Position numbers and translations under genes: made by a program. The notes beneath the pieces were generated by a model. That model was not told where the DNA came from. It made no database searches and was given only the letters and a program-made list of their open reading frames with translations. Shown here in pieces: positions 56,168 to 64,000 of a stretch of DNA of 64,000 bases; the stretch's first letter is position 1; every line of letters starts with the position of its first letter. This DNA is from Spirosoma rhododendri (GTDB lineage Bacteria; Bacteroidota; Bacteroidia; Cytophagales; Spirosomataceae): assembly GCF_012849055.1 (NCBI RefSeq), contig NZ_CP051677.1, forward strand, positions 4,665,001-4,729,000, written 5' to 3'.

Positions 56168-57078
56168 ATGAAAAAAGACGAATCATCCATCCGCACCATC
56201 CGGTCGATCAGCGAGCTGCACCGGCTGCTGAACCTGCCCAAACCGGTCCATCCGCTGGTGAGCATTCTTCATCTGGACCAGCTGGATTCGGCGCTACAGA
56301 CGACCAGCGGACAGATGATCTACCCGTTCTATCAGGTGTGTATGAAGAAGAACTACGCGGGGGCCTGCGCTACGGGCAGAACCGCTATGACTTCGACGAG
56401 GGTATTCTGTCGTTCATCGGGCCCGGCCAGCTGCTGTCGGCGGAAACGGCCGCTACGGAGGGATGGGTACTGCTGATTCACCCCGACTTTCTGCTGGGCT
56501 ATCCGCTGGCGAAAACCATCCGGCAATACGGCTTTTTCGGCTACGAACTGACCGAAGCCCTGTTTGTATCCGACAAAGAGCAGCAGGTGATCGAAGGCTT
56601 GCTGGCGAACATCGAAACGGAGTACCACGCTAACCTCGACCGGCACAGTCAGGATATTATCATCGCGCAACTGGAACTAGTCCTGCACTACGCCGACCGC
56701 TTTTACAGTCGGCAGTTTCTGACCCGCAAACCCATTAACAACGACCTGCTCACCCGGCTCGAAACGCTGCTGTCGGCCTACTTCAATGATGAGCAGGGTC
56801 TGCGCACTGGTCTGCCAACCGTCGAGTATGTGGCCGGTGAGCTGAACGTGTCGCCCCACTACCTGAGCGACCTGCTTCGTAACCAGACGGGTCAGAGCGC
56901 GCAGCAGCATATTCAGCAGCAACTCATCGACAAAGCAAAAACGATGCTGAGCACCACCACGTTATCGGTCGGCGAAATCGCGTATCAGCTGGGGTTCACC
57001 TACCCGCAATCGTTCAACAAGCTATTCAAGAGCAAGACCAACCAATCACCCCTGCAATTCAGACAATCGTTTAACTAA
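56168..57078 (+). pseudogene. AraC-family regulator, frameshifted
   Basis: The start at 56168 (MKKDESSIRTIRSISELHRLL) matches the paralogue at 2622. The frame breaks at the five-G run 56359-56363. One added G joins KKNYAG to GLRYGQNRYDFDEGILSF, and the frame then runs to 57078. Restored length is about 304 aa, with HTH segments VEYVAGELNVSPHYLSDLLRNQTG and VGEIAYQLGFTYPQSFNKLFKSKT. It is 2 nt upstream of an aldo/keto reductase gene and very likely co-transcribed with it. Confidence 0.85.
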
Positions 57079-57080
57079 CT

Positions 57081-57944
57081 ATGACAACCAACACGCTTAC
57101 GACCACCCTGACGCTGGGTGGCGACCTGACCGTAAACCGCATCGGCTACGGCGCCATGCGTATCACCGGTCCCGCAATCTGGGGGATGCCCGAAAACCCG
57201 CAAAACTCGATCGACGTACTCCGTCGGGCCGTCGAACTGGGCGTTACCTTCATCGACACCGCCGATCAGTACGGGCCGTTTACGTCGGAACAACTCATTG
57301 CCGACGCGCTCCACCCCTACGCTGACGATCTGGTGATCGGTACAAAAGGCGGGCTGGTTCGCTTCGGTCCGTGGGCCGACATCAACAACGACGCCAGCCC
57401 GCAGCACCTGCACGATGCGCTGAACGGTAGCCTGCAACGCCTGAAACTCGACCACATCGACCTCTACCAACTGCACCGCATCGACCCGAAAGTACCCGCC
57501 GAGATTTCGTTCGGTTTTCTGAAACAGGCCCAGCAGGAAGGCAAAATCCGGCACCTCGGCTTGTCAGAAGTATCGATTGAAGAGATCAAAAAAGCGCAGG
57601 AATTCTTTACCGTCGCGTCGGTGCATAACCGTTATAGCGTTTACAACCGCGAGTGGGAATCGGTGCTCGACTATTGCCAGCAGCAGGGCATTGTGTTCAT
57701 CCCGTGGTTCCCGATCGGGGGCGGTCTGGATGCGAAAAAAGACGAGATCATGCAAGGTGTCGCCGACGCACACGGCGTGTCGACGCACCAGATCGCCCTG
57801 AGCTGGCTGCTACACCGCGCTGATAACATTCTGCTTATTCCGGGTACGTCGAGCGTAAAACACCTCGAAGAAAACATGGCTGTCGGCAACATCACCCTCA
57901 CCGACGAAGACATGGCTGCGCTGAATAGTATTGCAGCAGAATAA
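57081..57944 (+). CDS. Aldo/keto reductase
   Basis: 287 aa with a full tetrad: Asp59 (IDTADQY), Tyr64, Lys89 (VIGTKGG) and His132 (YQLHRID). Other AKR signs are RHLGLSEVS and the cofactor-binding end LLIPGTSSVKHLEENMA. The substrate is unknown. It follows an AraC gene by 2 nt, the reverse gene order to the AKR/AraC pairs at 3.9 and 11.4 kb. A hairpin terminator follows. Confidence 0.92.
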   Translation: MTTNTLTTTLTLGGDLTVNRIGYGAMRITGPAIWGMPENPQNSIDVLRRAVELGVTFIDTADQYGPFTSEQLIADALHPYADDLVIGTKGGLVRFGPWADINNDASPQHLHDALNGSLQRLKLDHIDLYQLHRIDPKVPAEISFGFLKQAQQEGKIRHLGLSEVSIEEIKKAQEFFTVASVHNRYSVYNREWESVLDYCQQQGIVFIPWFPIGGGLDAKKDEIMQGVADAHGVSTHQIALSWLLHRADNILLIPGTSSVKHLEENMAVGNITLTDEDMAALNSIAAE

Positions 57945-57959
57945 CAGCAGCTAACTGAT

Positions 57960-58013
57960 AGAAAAGCAGCGAGCCCACCCCCGGTCAGAAAGGGGTAGGC
58001 TCGCTGCTTTTCT
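57960..58013 (+). terminator. Hairpin terminator after the AKR gene
   Basis: A 22-bp stem with one mismatch (57960-57981 / 57992-58013). The right arm ends in CTTTTCT, giving a U-rich tail. Confidence 0.7.
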
Positions 58014-58046
58014 GTCTATTCCGTTTAAAGGTTGTTGGGGAACAGA

Positions 58047-58137
58047 TTTTGTCATCCTGAGCCTGCGAAGGATCTTCGGTAAAAGCAAGCAGAACCACCT
58101 ATCAGCGAAGATCCCTCCTGTCGTCGGGATGACAAAA
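58047..58137. repeat. TGTCATCC repeat element, copy 2
   Basis: The ends TTTTGTCATCC and GATCTTCG with their complements (58047-58078 / 58106-58137) enclose a mismatched middle. It shares both arms with the copy at 47231-47323; the inner sequence differs. It lies between convergent genes. Confidence 0.7.
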
Positions 58138-58157
58138 GTACTTCCCCAAGTAACCAT

Positions 58158-59642
58158 TCAGGGCATAACGCCTTTCGTGCCGAAGCGAAGTACCCCGTCG
58201 GCAAGGCGGCTGTAGCGAGTGGCAACGGTATCGCGCAGGTAGTTCTGGTGCACCTGCCACGGTCGGCGTGCGCCCTGCTGCGGCAGCAGCTTCCCGGCCC
58301 GCTGCACATAGCCGGACGAAAAATTCAGGAACGGCACGGGCTGTACGTCGGCTTGCCGGCGAGGAACGGCAACGGTGTAGCCTTTGCGGTCCATGTAGCG
58401 CAGCAGTCGGCAGACATACCGGGCCGTCAGGTCGGCTTTCAGCGTCCACGAAGCATTGGTGTAGCCAAACGCCAGGGCCAGGTTAGGCACATCGCTCAGC
58501 ATCATGCCTTTGTAAGCCATCAATTCGCTGGGCTGGTAGCTTTTCCCGTCGACGGTCAGCTGCATTCCGCCGAAGAGCTGAACCGTCAGACCAGTTGCCA
58601 GTACCACCACATCGGCGGGGAGAGCCTGCCCGGATTTCAGCAGCAGCCCATCCGCCGTAAACCGCTCGATTTCGTCGGTCACGACCGTTGCCCGACCCGC
58701 TTTCAGGGCCGTGAACAAATCGCCGTCGGGCACTACACACACCCGCTGATCCCAGGGATTATAGCGGGGCGTAAAGTGCGTTTTGACGTCGTAATCGGGG
58801 CCGAGCTGGTCAGAAACACCCTGTATCATCTGCTTACTCGCCAGCTTCGGCTGACTCCTCACGAGCCAGAACAGGGTAATGCTGCTCATTATATTTTTCA
58901 GCCGCGTCAGTCGGTAGGCCAGCCGTTCGGGCAACCATCGCCGGAGCAGTCGCGAAAACGTATCCTGACTCGGCAGGGCGGCTACGTAGGTCGGCGACCG
59001 TTGCAGCATCGTTACGTGTCCGGCCGATTTAGCCATGTTCGGCACGATAGTCATGGCCGTGGCTCCGCTGCCCACCACAACTACGCGTTTACCCGTGTAG
59101 TCGAGATCGGCGGGCCAGAATTGCGGCAGCACGACGGTACCATCGAAGTCAGCTTCGCCCGCAAATTCCGGGCGGTGTGGCTGCGTGTAGCTGTAGTAGC
59201 CGCTGCACATGTACAAAAAACGAGCCTGCATCGATAGCCGCGCACCGGTTGCCGGTTGCTCCACCTCTACCGTCCAGCAGGCGTCTTTGCTCGACCAGCT
59301 GGCAGCTGCGACTTTGTGGCCATACCGGATGTGTGCGGGTACGTCGTGTTCACGGGCCGTTTCTTCGATGTAGTCCCGAATCGACGGACCGTCGGCGATG
59401 GCATTTTCGCCAAGCCAGGGCTTGAACGCGTAACCGAGCGTGTACATATCCGAATCGGAGCGGATGCCGGGGTAGCGAAACAGATCCCAGGTCCCGCCCA
59501 TCGCATCGCGCGCTTCCAGGATGACGTACCGTTTGTCAGGGCATTCCCGTTGCAGCCAGCAGGCCGCGCCGATGCCGGATAGCCCGGCCCCTACGATCAG
59601 CACGTCGACGAAGGTATCATCGACAACTTGAGAAACAGCCAT
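58158..59642 (-). CDS. Baeyer-Villiger-type flavin monooxygenase, EthA-like
   Basis: 494 aa, cytoplasmic. The FAD motif GAGLSG is at 18-23, the GGTWDLFRYPGIRSDSD segment at 49-64 and the NADPH motif GSGATA at 191-196. The fingerprint F-x-G-x3-H-x3-W-P is present at 166-177 except that Leu172 replaces the His. Related enzymes insert oxygen next to ketones or oxidise S and N. The missing His may alter or weaken the activity. Monocistronic, leftward. Confidence 0.87.
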   Translation of the reverse strand: MAVSQVVDDTFVDVLIVGAGLSGIGAACWLQRECPDKRYVILEARDAMGGTWDLFRYPGIRSDSDMYTLGYAFKPWLGENAIADGPSIRDYIEETAREHDVPAHIRYGHKVAAASWSSKDACWTVEVEQPATGARLSMQARFLYMCSGYYSYTQPHRPEFAGEADFDGTVVLPQFWPADLDYTGKRVVVVGSGATAMTIVPNMAKSAGHVTMLQRSPTYVAALPSQDTFSRLLRRWLPERLAYRLTRLKNIMSSITLFWLVRSQPKLASKQMIQGVSDQLGPDYDVKTHFTPRYNPWDQRVCVVPDGDLFTALKAGRATVVTDEIERFTADGLLLKSGQALPADVVVLATGLTVQLFGGMQLTVDGKSYQPSELMAYKGMMLSDVPNLALAFGYTNASWTLKADLTARYVCRLLRYMDRKGYTVAVPRRQADVQPVPFLNFSSGYVQRAGKLLPQQGARRPWQVHQNYLRDTVATRYSRLADGVLRFGTKGVMP

Positions 59643-59918
59643 AGCGCGTTGTCAGGATTAGTGGTGCACGATACAATAGTAAGATTGACCAGGTACCGGT
59701 TATTGGTCAAACATAATCCAGCGCGTTTATGTCCGGCTGACGCCTACTTTGTTGTCCTTCAAATTGCCAAATCTAGCGGTTAGGCCACAGGTTCGTTACT
59801 CAAATTTTGAACGTATCCTGCACTGGTCATCCATCCGTCCTGCGTTTCCGCCACCTGTCGAATAAAAAGCTGTAGCGCTGCGCTCTGGTATAGTTTCGTT
59901 CGTCCAACGTACCTTACC

Positions 59919-61037
59919 ATGACCCAGTATACCAGGCGGTTATTCATCGAAACGATCAGTGCGGGCCTTGGCGCGGCTGTCAGCCACCCGTCTTTTGCCG
60001 CCAGAAACGACGCAGACCAGCCGCCAGCCCGCAAACTGAACGTGGCGCTTTGCGGACTAGGCCGGTACGCCAATGTACTGAGGAGCGGGTTTGCGGAATC
60101 AAGGTACTGTCGGCTGGCTGGCATCGTGACGGGGACGCCCGCCAAAGCCGCACAGTGGCAGCAGGATTATAAACTAGCCGACAGGAACGTCTACTCCTAC
60201 CAGACCTTCGATCAGTTAAAAAACAACCCGGACATCGATCTGGTGTACATCACGCTGCCAAACGGGATGCACAAGGAATACACGATCCGGGCAGCGCAGG
60301 CGGGCAAACACGTCATCGTGGAGAAGCCGATGGCTTTTACCGTGCGCGATTGTCAAGACATGATCGACGCCTGCCAGAAGGCGGGAGTTCAGCTCGCCGT
60401 TGGCTACCGACTGCACTACGAACCGCATCATAGCGAACTTATGCGGCTGGGGCAGCAGAACATATTCGGACCGGTACGTCTGATTGACGCTTCGCTCGGC
60501 TACCAATTGGCGGGTACTCCTCCCAACGACTGGCACCTGAAAAAATCCCTCGCCGGGGGTGGGCCGCTGATGAATCTGGGGGTTTATTGCGTGCAGAGCG
60601 GCCGTTACGTGCTGGGTGAAGAACCACTCAGCGTCACGGCGCAGTATGGGCCGGTCACGATGCCCAGTCTGTTTAAGGAAGTCGAGGAAAACATCACCTG
60701 GCAACTGACGTTTCCGGGCGGAGCCGTCTGTACGTCGGCCACGACGTCGAACTGCAATATCGACCGGTTTTACGCAGCTGCCGACAATGGTTTTTTTGAA
60801 CTCAATCCGGCTCTGAGTTACGGTCCATTTAAGGGGCGTAGCAGCCAGGGACCGTTCAATTTTCCGGTGGTCAATCAGCAGGCGGCACTGCTGGACGACA
60901 TCGGCAGGCACATACTGGAGAAAAAGCCGTTGCCCAGCCACATCGCCGGGATAGAGGGCCTGAAAGACATGCGGGTTATCGAGGGTATCTACCGCGCTGC
61001 CGACACCGGAAGCAAGATCATCCTGCCGCAGGGTTGA
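59919..61037 (+). CDS. Gfo/Idh/MocA family oxidoreductase, exported
   Basis: 372 aa. The N-terminus carries a TRRLFIETIS Tat-like motif and a signal ending near SFAA (28). The Rossmann motif is VALCGLGRYA. The family catalytic motif is VEKPMAF (near 135), and the later His/Asp segment includes GGGPLMNLGVYCVQSGRY. It resembles glucose-fructose oxidoreductase, which is exported with its cofactor bound, as Tat export would allow. The sugar substrate is unknown. A shared terminator lies at 61043-61091. Confidence 0.88.
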   Translation: MTQYTRRLFIETISAGLGAAVSHPSFAARNDADQPPARKLNVALCGLGRYANVLRSGFAESRYCRLAGIVTGTPAKAAQWQQDYKLADRNVYSYQTFDQLKNNPDIDLVYITLPNGMHKEYTIRAAQAGKHVIVEKPMAFTVRDCQDMIDACQKAGVQLAVGYRLHYEPHHSELMRLGQQNIFGPVRLIDASLGYQLAGTPPNDWHLKKSLAGGGPLMNLGVYCVQSGRYVLGEEPLSVTAQYGPVTMPSLFKEVEENITWQLTFPGGAVCTSATTSNCNIDRFYAAADNGFFELNPALSYGPFKGRSSQGPFNFPVVNQQAALLDDIGRHILEKKPLPSHIAGIEGLKDMRVIEGIYRAADTGSKIILPQG

Positions 61038-61042
61038 TTAGT

Positions 61043-61091
61043 CCGACGCGCAAACCCGGCTAGTGCTGTTACTACCGGGTTTGCGCGTCGG
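61043..61091. terminator. Bidirectional hairpin terminator
   Basis: A perfect 17-bp stem (61043-61059 / 61075-61091) lies between the convergent Gfo/Idh/MocA and M13 peptidase genes, 5 bp from each stop. Confidence 0.7.
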
Positions 61092-61095
61092 CCGC

Positions 61096-63114
61096 TTACC
61101 AGACCGTGATTCGCTCCTTTTCGGGCTTGTACATTTTGTCGCCCGGCTGCACGTTGAAGGCGTTGTAGAATGGGGTGAAGTTCATCAGCGGCCCGTTGAC
61201 GCGCCACTTCGCCGGGGAGTGCGGGTTGGTGTTGACGTACATCCGCATGAACGCATCCCGCGTTTTGACCCGCCAGATCCGGGCCACCGAAATAAAGAAC
61301 CGCTGATCGGGCGTGAAGCCGTCGAGTTTTGTATTGCTTTTACCCTGCTCGGTCAGCTTGAAGGCGTCGTACGCAATGGCGACTCCGGCGATGTCGGCGG
61401 TGTTTTCACCCACGGTCAGCGGGCCTTTCACGTGTACCGAATCGAGCACGACGAACGAGTTGTACTGATCGATCACCTGCTGGGTTCTGGCTTTGAACTT
61501 GGCGTAATCGGCGGGTTGCCACCAGTTTTTCACGTTCCCGTCTTTGTCGTACTGCGCGCCCTGATCATCAAACGAGTGGGTTATTTCGTGCCCGATTACC
61601 ATACCGATACCACCGTAGTTCAGGGCGTCGTCGGCGTTGACGTCGAAATACGGCGGTTGCAGAATACCCGCCGGAAACACGATTTCGTTGAGCGGGGGGT
61701 TGTTGTAGGCCGTCACCGTTGGCGGGGTCGTGTGCCACTCGGTCCGGTCGACGGGTTGCCCCAGCTTGGCCAGATTATGTTGGTAATCGTTTTTCTCCGC
61801 CGATAGCTGATTCTCAAAATACGCATCCCGCTTCACGGTCACGGTCGAGTAGTCGCGCCATTTGTCGGGGTAGCCGATTTTCTCCGTGAAGGCATACAGC
61901 TTTTCTACGGCCTTCGTCTTGGTCGAATCGCTCATCCAGTCGAGCCGGTTGATGCGGGCTTCAAAGGCTTTTTTGAGGTTGTCGACCAGCACCCGCATCC
62001 GTTTTTTAGCTTCGTCGGGGAAGTATTTTTTGACGTACAACTGCGCCAGCGCATCACCCAGCGACCCGTCGACGGCCTGCACCATTTCTTCGGCGCGGGT
62101 TTTCTTCACCGCCTGCCCGGTCAGGGTTTTCGCGTAGGCAAACGACGCATCGATAAACGGCTGGCTCAGGTAACTGGCGTAGTTGGTCAGGGCGTGGGCT
62201 TTCAGGTACGTTTTCCAGTCGGCAAGAGGCACGGCGGTCAGCAGCGTATTCAGCTTGTCGTAGTACCCCGGTTGCCCCACCACGACGGTATCCACCGTAG
62301 CACCCAGGCTTTTCAGCAGAGTCGGCCAGTTGATCGCGGGCTCTTTTTTCGCCAGATCAGCCACCGCCATTTTGTTGTAGTTGGCCTGCACGTCGCGGAG
62401 TTCGATGTTAGTGCGGTGAGCACTGGCGAGCTGTTTTTCGAGGTCATAGGTCGAAGCCGCCATTTTCTGGGCCGTAGCCGCGCTGGTGCCGGTCAGCTCA
62501 AACAGCCGGGTCAGATACTGCCGGTATGCCTGCTGAATCGCCAGCGTCGACGAGTCGGTTTTGACGTAATACGCCCGCTCCGGCAGGCCAATACCCGTCT
62601 GCCGAAGCTGGGCGATGTTCTGGGTGCTGCGCCGATTATCTGGCCCAACGCGAAACCCGATGATCGACCCGTTGCCCGCTTTTTCTTCGTCGGCCACCAG
62701 TTTCAGCAGCGTGGGCACGTCGGTTACGGCGTCGATGCGGGCGAGCAGCGGTTTGATGGGTTCGTAGCCGCGCTTGTTGATAGCGGCCATGTCCATCCCC
62801 GACGCGTAGAAATCGCCGACTTTCTGTTCAAGGCTTCCCGCCGGGTACTTCCCCTTCGCGATGCTGTCCAGAATGCTCTGCATCCGCAGGCGCTGCGGGT
62901 AGTTCATAAACGAATACGACCCTACCCCTGTCTGACTCGCCGGAATCCGGGCCGTATCCGACCAGATACCGTTGGCGTACATAAAAAAATCGTCGCCCGG
63001 CTTCTTCGACGCGTCGATGCCGGTAATAACAACGCGCTTTGGATTCTGGGCAATAGCGGGTTTGCAGGCACCTGCCAACAACAGGGCTGCCGAAACGTAG
63101 ACAAGTTTATTCAT
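61096..63114 (-). CDS. M13-family zinc metallopeptidase (PepO/neprilysin-like)
   Basis: 672 aa lipoprotein (signal MNKLVYVSAALLLAGAC, lipobox AGAC). M13_N fills residues about 40-440. The zinc site is HEITH near 509 (IGHEITHSFDDQGAQYD), with the third ligand Glu near 570 (ENTADIAG). The family NAYY-like segment is TAYNNPPLNEIVFPAG. It ends in the conserved C-terminal Trp (KERITVW). A periplasmic or surface endopeptidase for small peptides. A -7 box lies at 63150-63157. Confidence 0.93.
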   Translation of the reverse strand: MNKLVYVSAALLLAGACKPAIAQNPKRVVITGIDASKKPGDDFFMYANGIWSDTARIPASQTGVGSYSFMNYPQRLRMQSILDSIAKGKYPAGSLEQKVGDFYASGMDMAAINKRGYEPIKPLLARIDAVTDVPTLLKLVADEEKAGNGSIIGFRVGPDNRRSTQNIAQLRQTGIGLPERAYYVKTDSSTLAIQQAYRQYLTRLFELTGTSAATAQKMAASTYDLEKQLASAHRTNIELRDVQANYNKMAVADLAKKEPAINWPTLLKSLGATVDTVVVGQPGYYDKLNTLLTAVPLADWKTYLKAHALTNYASYLSQPFIDASFAYAKTLTGQAVKKTRAEEMVQAVDGSLGDALAQLYVKKYFPDEAKKRMRVLVDNLKKAFEARINRLDWMSDSTKTKAVEKLYAFTEKIGYPDKWRDYSTVTVKRDAYFENQLSAEKNDYQHNLAKLGQPVDRTEWHTTPPTVTAYNNPPLNEIVFPAGILQPPYFDVNADDALNYGGIGMVIGHEITHSFDDQGAQYDKDGNVKNWWQPADYAKFKARTQQVIDQYNSFVVLDSVHVKGPLTVGENTADIAGVAIAYDAFKLTEQGKSNTKLDGFTPDQRFFISVARIWRVKTRDAFMRMYVNTNPHSPAKWRVNGPLMNFTPFYNAFNVQPGDKMYKPEKERITVW

Positions 63115-63149
63115 AGTTGATACGTGGCCAATGGCTTTTGGAGCAATAC

Positions 63150-63157
63150 CAAAGCTA
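63150..63157 (-). promoter_or_regulatory. -7 box of the M13 peptidase gene
   Basis: Read leftward, TAGCTTTG matches TAnnTTTG 36 nt upstream of the ATG. I see no clear -33 element. Confidence 0.4.
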
Positions 63158-63248
63158 CTGAATTCGGCTTACGGAAGCCGGCTTTGCCTTCCTTTTTTGT
63201 CATAGCTCCGGCCATCCGACCCAGACCTGCGGGGGATGGCAAAGCAAC

Positions 63249-64000
63249 TCAATAGCAGTCCGTCAGTACCTGCCCGTGCGACTGGTAATGGCTGAGGGGC
63301 TGGTTGAGTTTGGTCTGGCAGATGGTTTCCAGCAGGGTCAGCACGTCTTTCTGCATCGCCAGGGAGCCGCAGATCATGACGACACCGTTCGTTTGCAGCA
63401 AACTGGCGATGCGGTCGGCGTCGCGGGTGAGCAGATCGCTGACGTACTGTTTGTCGCCCTCGCGGGAATAGGCGACGTGCAGGCTGGTGAGCTTGTTGGC
63501 GACACGGTCTGTTTCCAGCATCTCGCGGTAGATCTCGAACGACGCGCTGTGCCGAAAGCCGCAGTACAGGTGCGTGGGCACGTTTGTTTTGTTCTGACTG
63601 ATCATGCCGAGGAAAGGCGCGATGCCGGTACCGTTGGCAATCATCAGCACGCCGGGCGCTTTTCGCGGAAAATGAAAATGAGCGTTATCGACGATGCGGG
63701 CGCGGATGTTCTGACCGGGCGTCAGCTCGTGCAAAAATGTCGACCCCAGTCCGGCGGGGTGCAGCCGAACGCTCAGTTGCACATCGTCACTACCGCTGTT
63801 CGCGACAACACCGATGGAGTAAAGCCGTTCGCGGTAATCGTTGGCGGGGTAAATCGCCAGCAGGTCACCGGACCTGACGCGCTGCCGACGCGGGGGCCGT
63901 AAGCGGACCAGAAACGTACCGTCGGGCTGGGCGGTGCGGGTGTTGGCCGTTACGGTTAGCGTGTCGAGCTCGGTGGGGATGTGGCGCAGTTCGTCGGCGA
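63249..64000 (-). CDS. NADPH-flavin reductase domain protein (5' end outside the window)
   Basis: The frame is open to the window edge, so only the C-terminal 250 residues are visible. They form a ferredoxin-reductase-like unit: FAD site RERLYSIGVVANSG (R-x-Y-S), then GLGSTFLHELTPGQNI, the NADP site MIANGTGIAPFLGMI (GTGIAPF), the YCGFRHSASFEIY segment, ICGSLAMQKDV, and a terminal Tyr that would stack on the flavin. This matches the reductase half of sulfite-reductase flavoprotein or PepSY/flavodoxin-type fusions. The upstream domains, and so the exact protein, cannot be seen. Confidence 0.85.
   Translation of the reverse strand, partial: ADELRHIPTELDTLTVTANTRTAQPDGTFLVRLRPPRRQRVRSGDLLAIYPANDYRERLYSIGVVANSGSDDVQLSVRLHPAGLGSTFLHELTPGQNIRARIVDNAHFHFPRKAPGVLMIANGTGIAPFLGMISQNKTNVPTHLYCGFRHSASFEIYREMLETDRVANKLTSLHVAYSREGDKQYVSDLLTRDADRIASLLQTNGVVMICGSLAMQKDVLTLLETICQTKLNQPLSHYQSHGQVLTDCY

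Noticed and set aside
58248..59237. A 329-aa open frame opposite the flavin monooxygenase
   Set aside because: It is antisense to the monooxygenase motifs and is compositionally odd, so not a gene.
62194..63120. A 308-aa plus-strand frame opposite the M13 peptidase
   Set aside because: It is antisense to the conserved M13 N-terminal domain and has no recognisable features.

Overview
The window looks like a chromosomal segment from a Bacteroidota bacterium of the Cytophagales, most like Spirosoma and relatives. This rests on gene content (Wzi-type capsule protein, TPR-HisKA_2 kinase, MacB-type permeases with an NtrC/NtrY pair, M13 peptidase, ApbE), on -7 boxes of the TAnnTTTG type, and on weak Shine-Dalgarno signals. 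The assignment is from memory, not a search. I see no rRNA, tRNA, CRISPR array, transposase or phage gene. The DNA is moderately GC-rich throughout, with abundant intergenic inverted repeats.

Layout. 1-13 kb is an accessory regulator/oxidoreductase zone: an ArsR-SRPBCC pair, SDR and aldo/keto reductases each beside an AraC regulator, an NmrA reductase operon facing a broken AraC gene, a VOC protein, a decayed hybrid kinase and an MTHFR-like protein. 13-19 kb is a CzcCBA/CusCBA-type RND metal efflux operon, preceded by five 11-bp-phased TTAGA repeats. 19-26 kb holds an MFS permease, a DUF1206-like protein, a cupin, an OmpR-type two-component system and a Wzi-like outer-membrane protein. 26-31 kb is a MarR-TolC-EmrA-EmrB multidrug operon. 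31-38 kb holds gamma-glutamyltransferase, a TPR histidine kinase, a carboxylesterase and a lactonase. 38-47 kb is a seven-gene leftward operon: adaptor, TolC, ABC ATPase, two MacB-like permeases, NtrC-like regulator and NtrY-like kinase. A candidate sigma-54 promoter and an upstream palindrome lie before it. 47-64 kb carries ApbE, membrane proteins, a membrane-bound AraC regulator, hydrolases, a GH3 enzyme, another AraC/AKR pair, a Baeyer-Villiger-type monooxygenase, a Gfo/Idh/MocA oxidoreductase, an M13 peptidase and the end of a flavoprotein reductase.

Three complete tripartite exporters (RND, MFS, ABC), each with its own TolC and its own regulator, dominate the middle of the window. Six AraC-type regulators occur, five of them beside an oxidoreductase gene.

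A caution for every reader: at least ten single-base lesions break nine genes. All have the same sign (one base missing) and almost all lie in homopolymer runs, mostly G or C runs of 4 to 6. They look like homopolymer undercalls rather than biological pseudogenes. Only the hybrid kinase at 9.1-10.0 kb, which also lacks internal domains, looks truly decayed.
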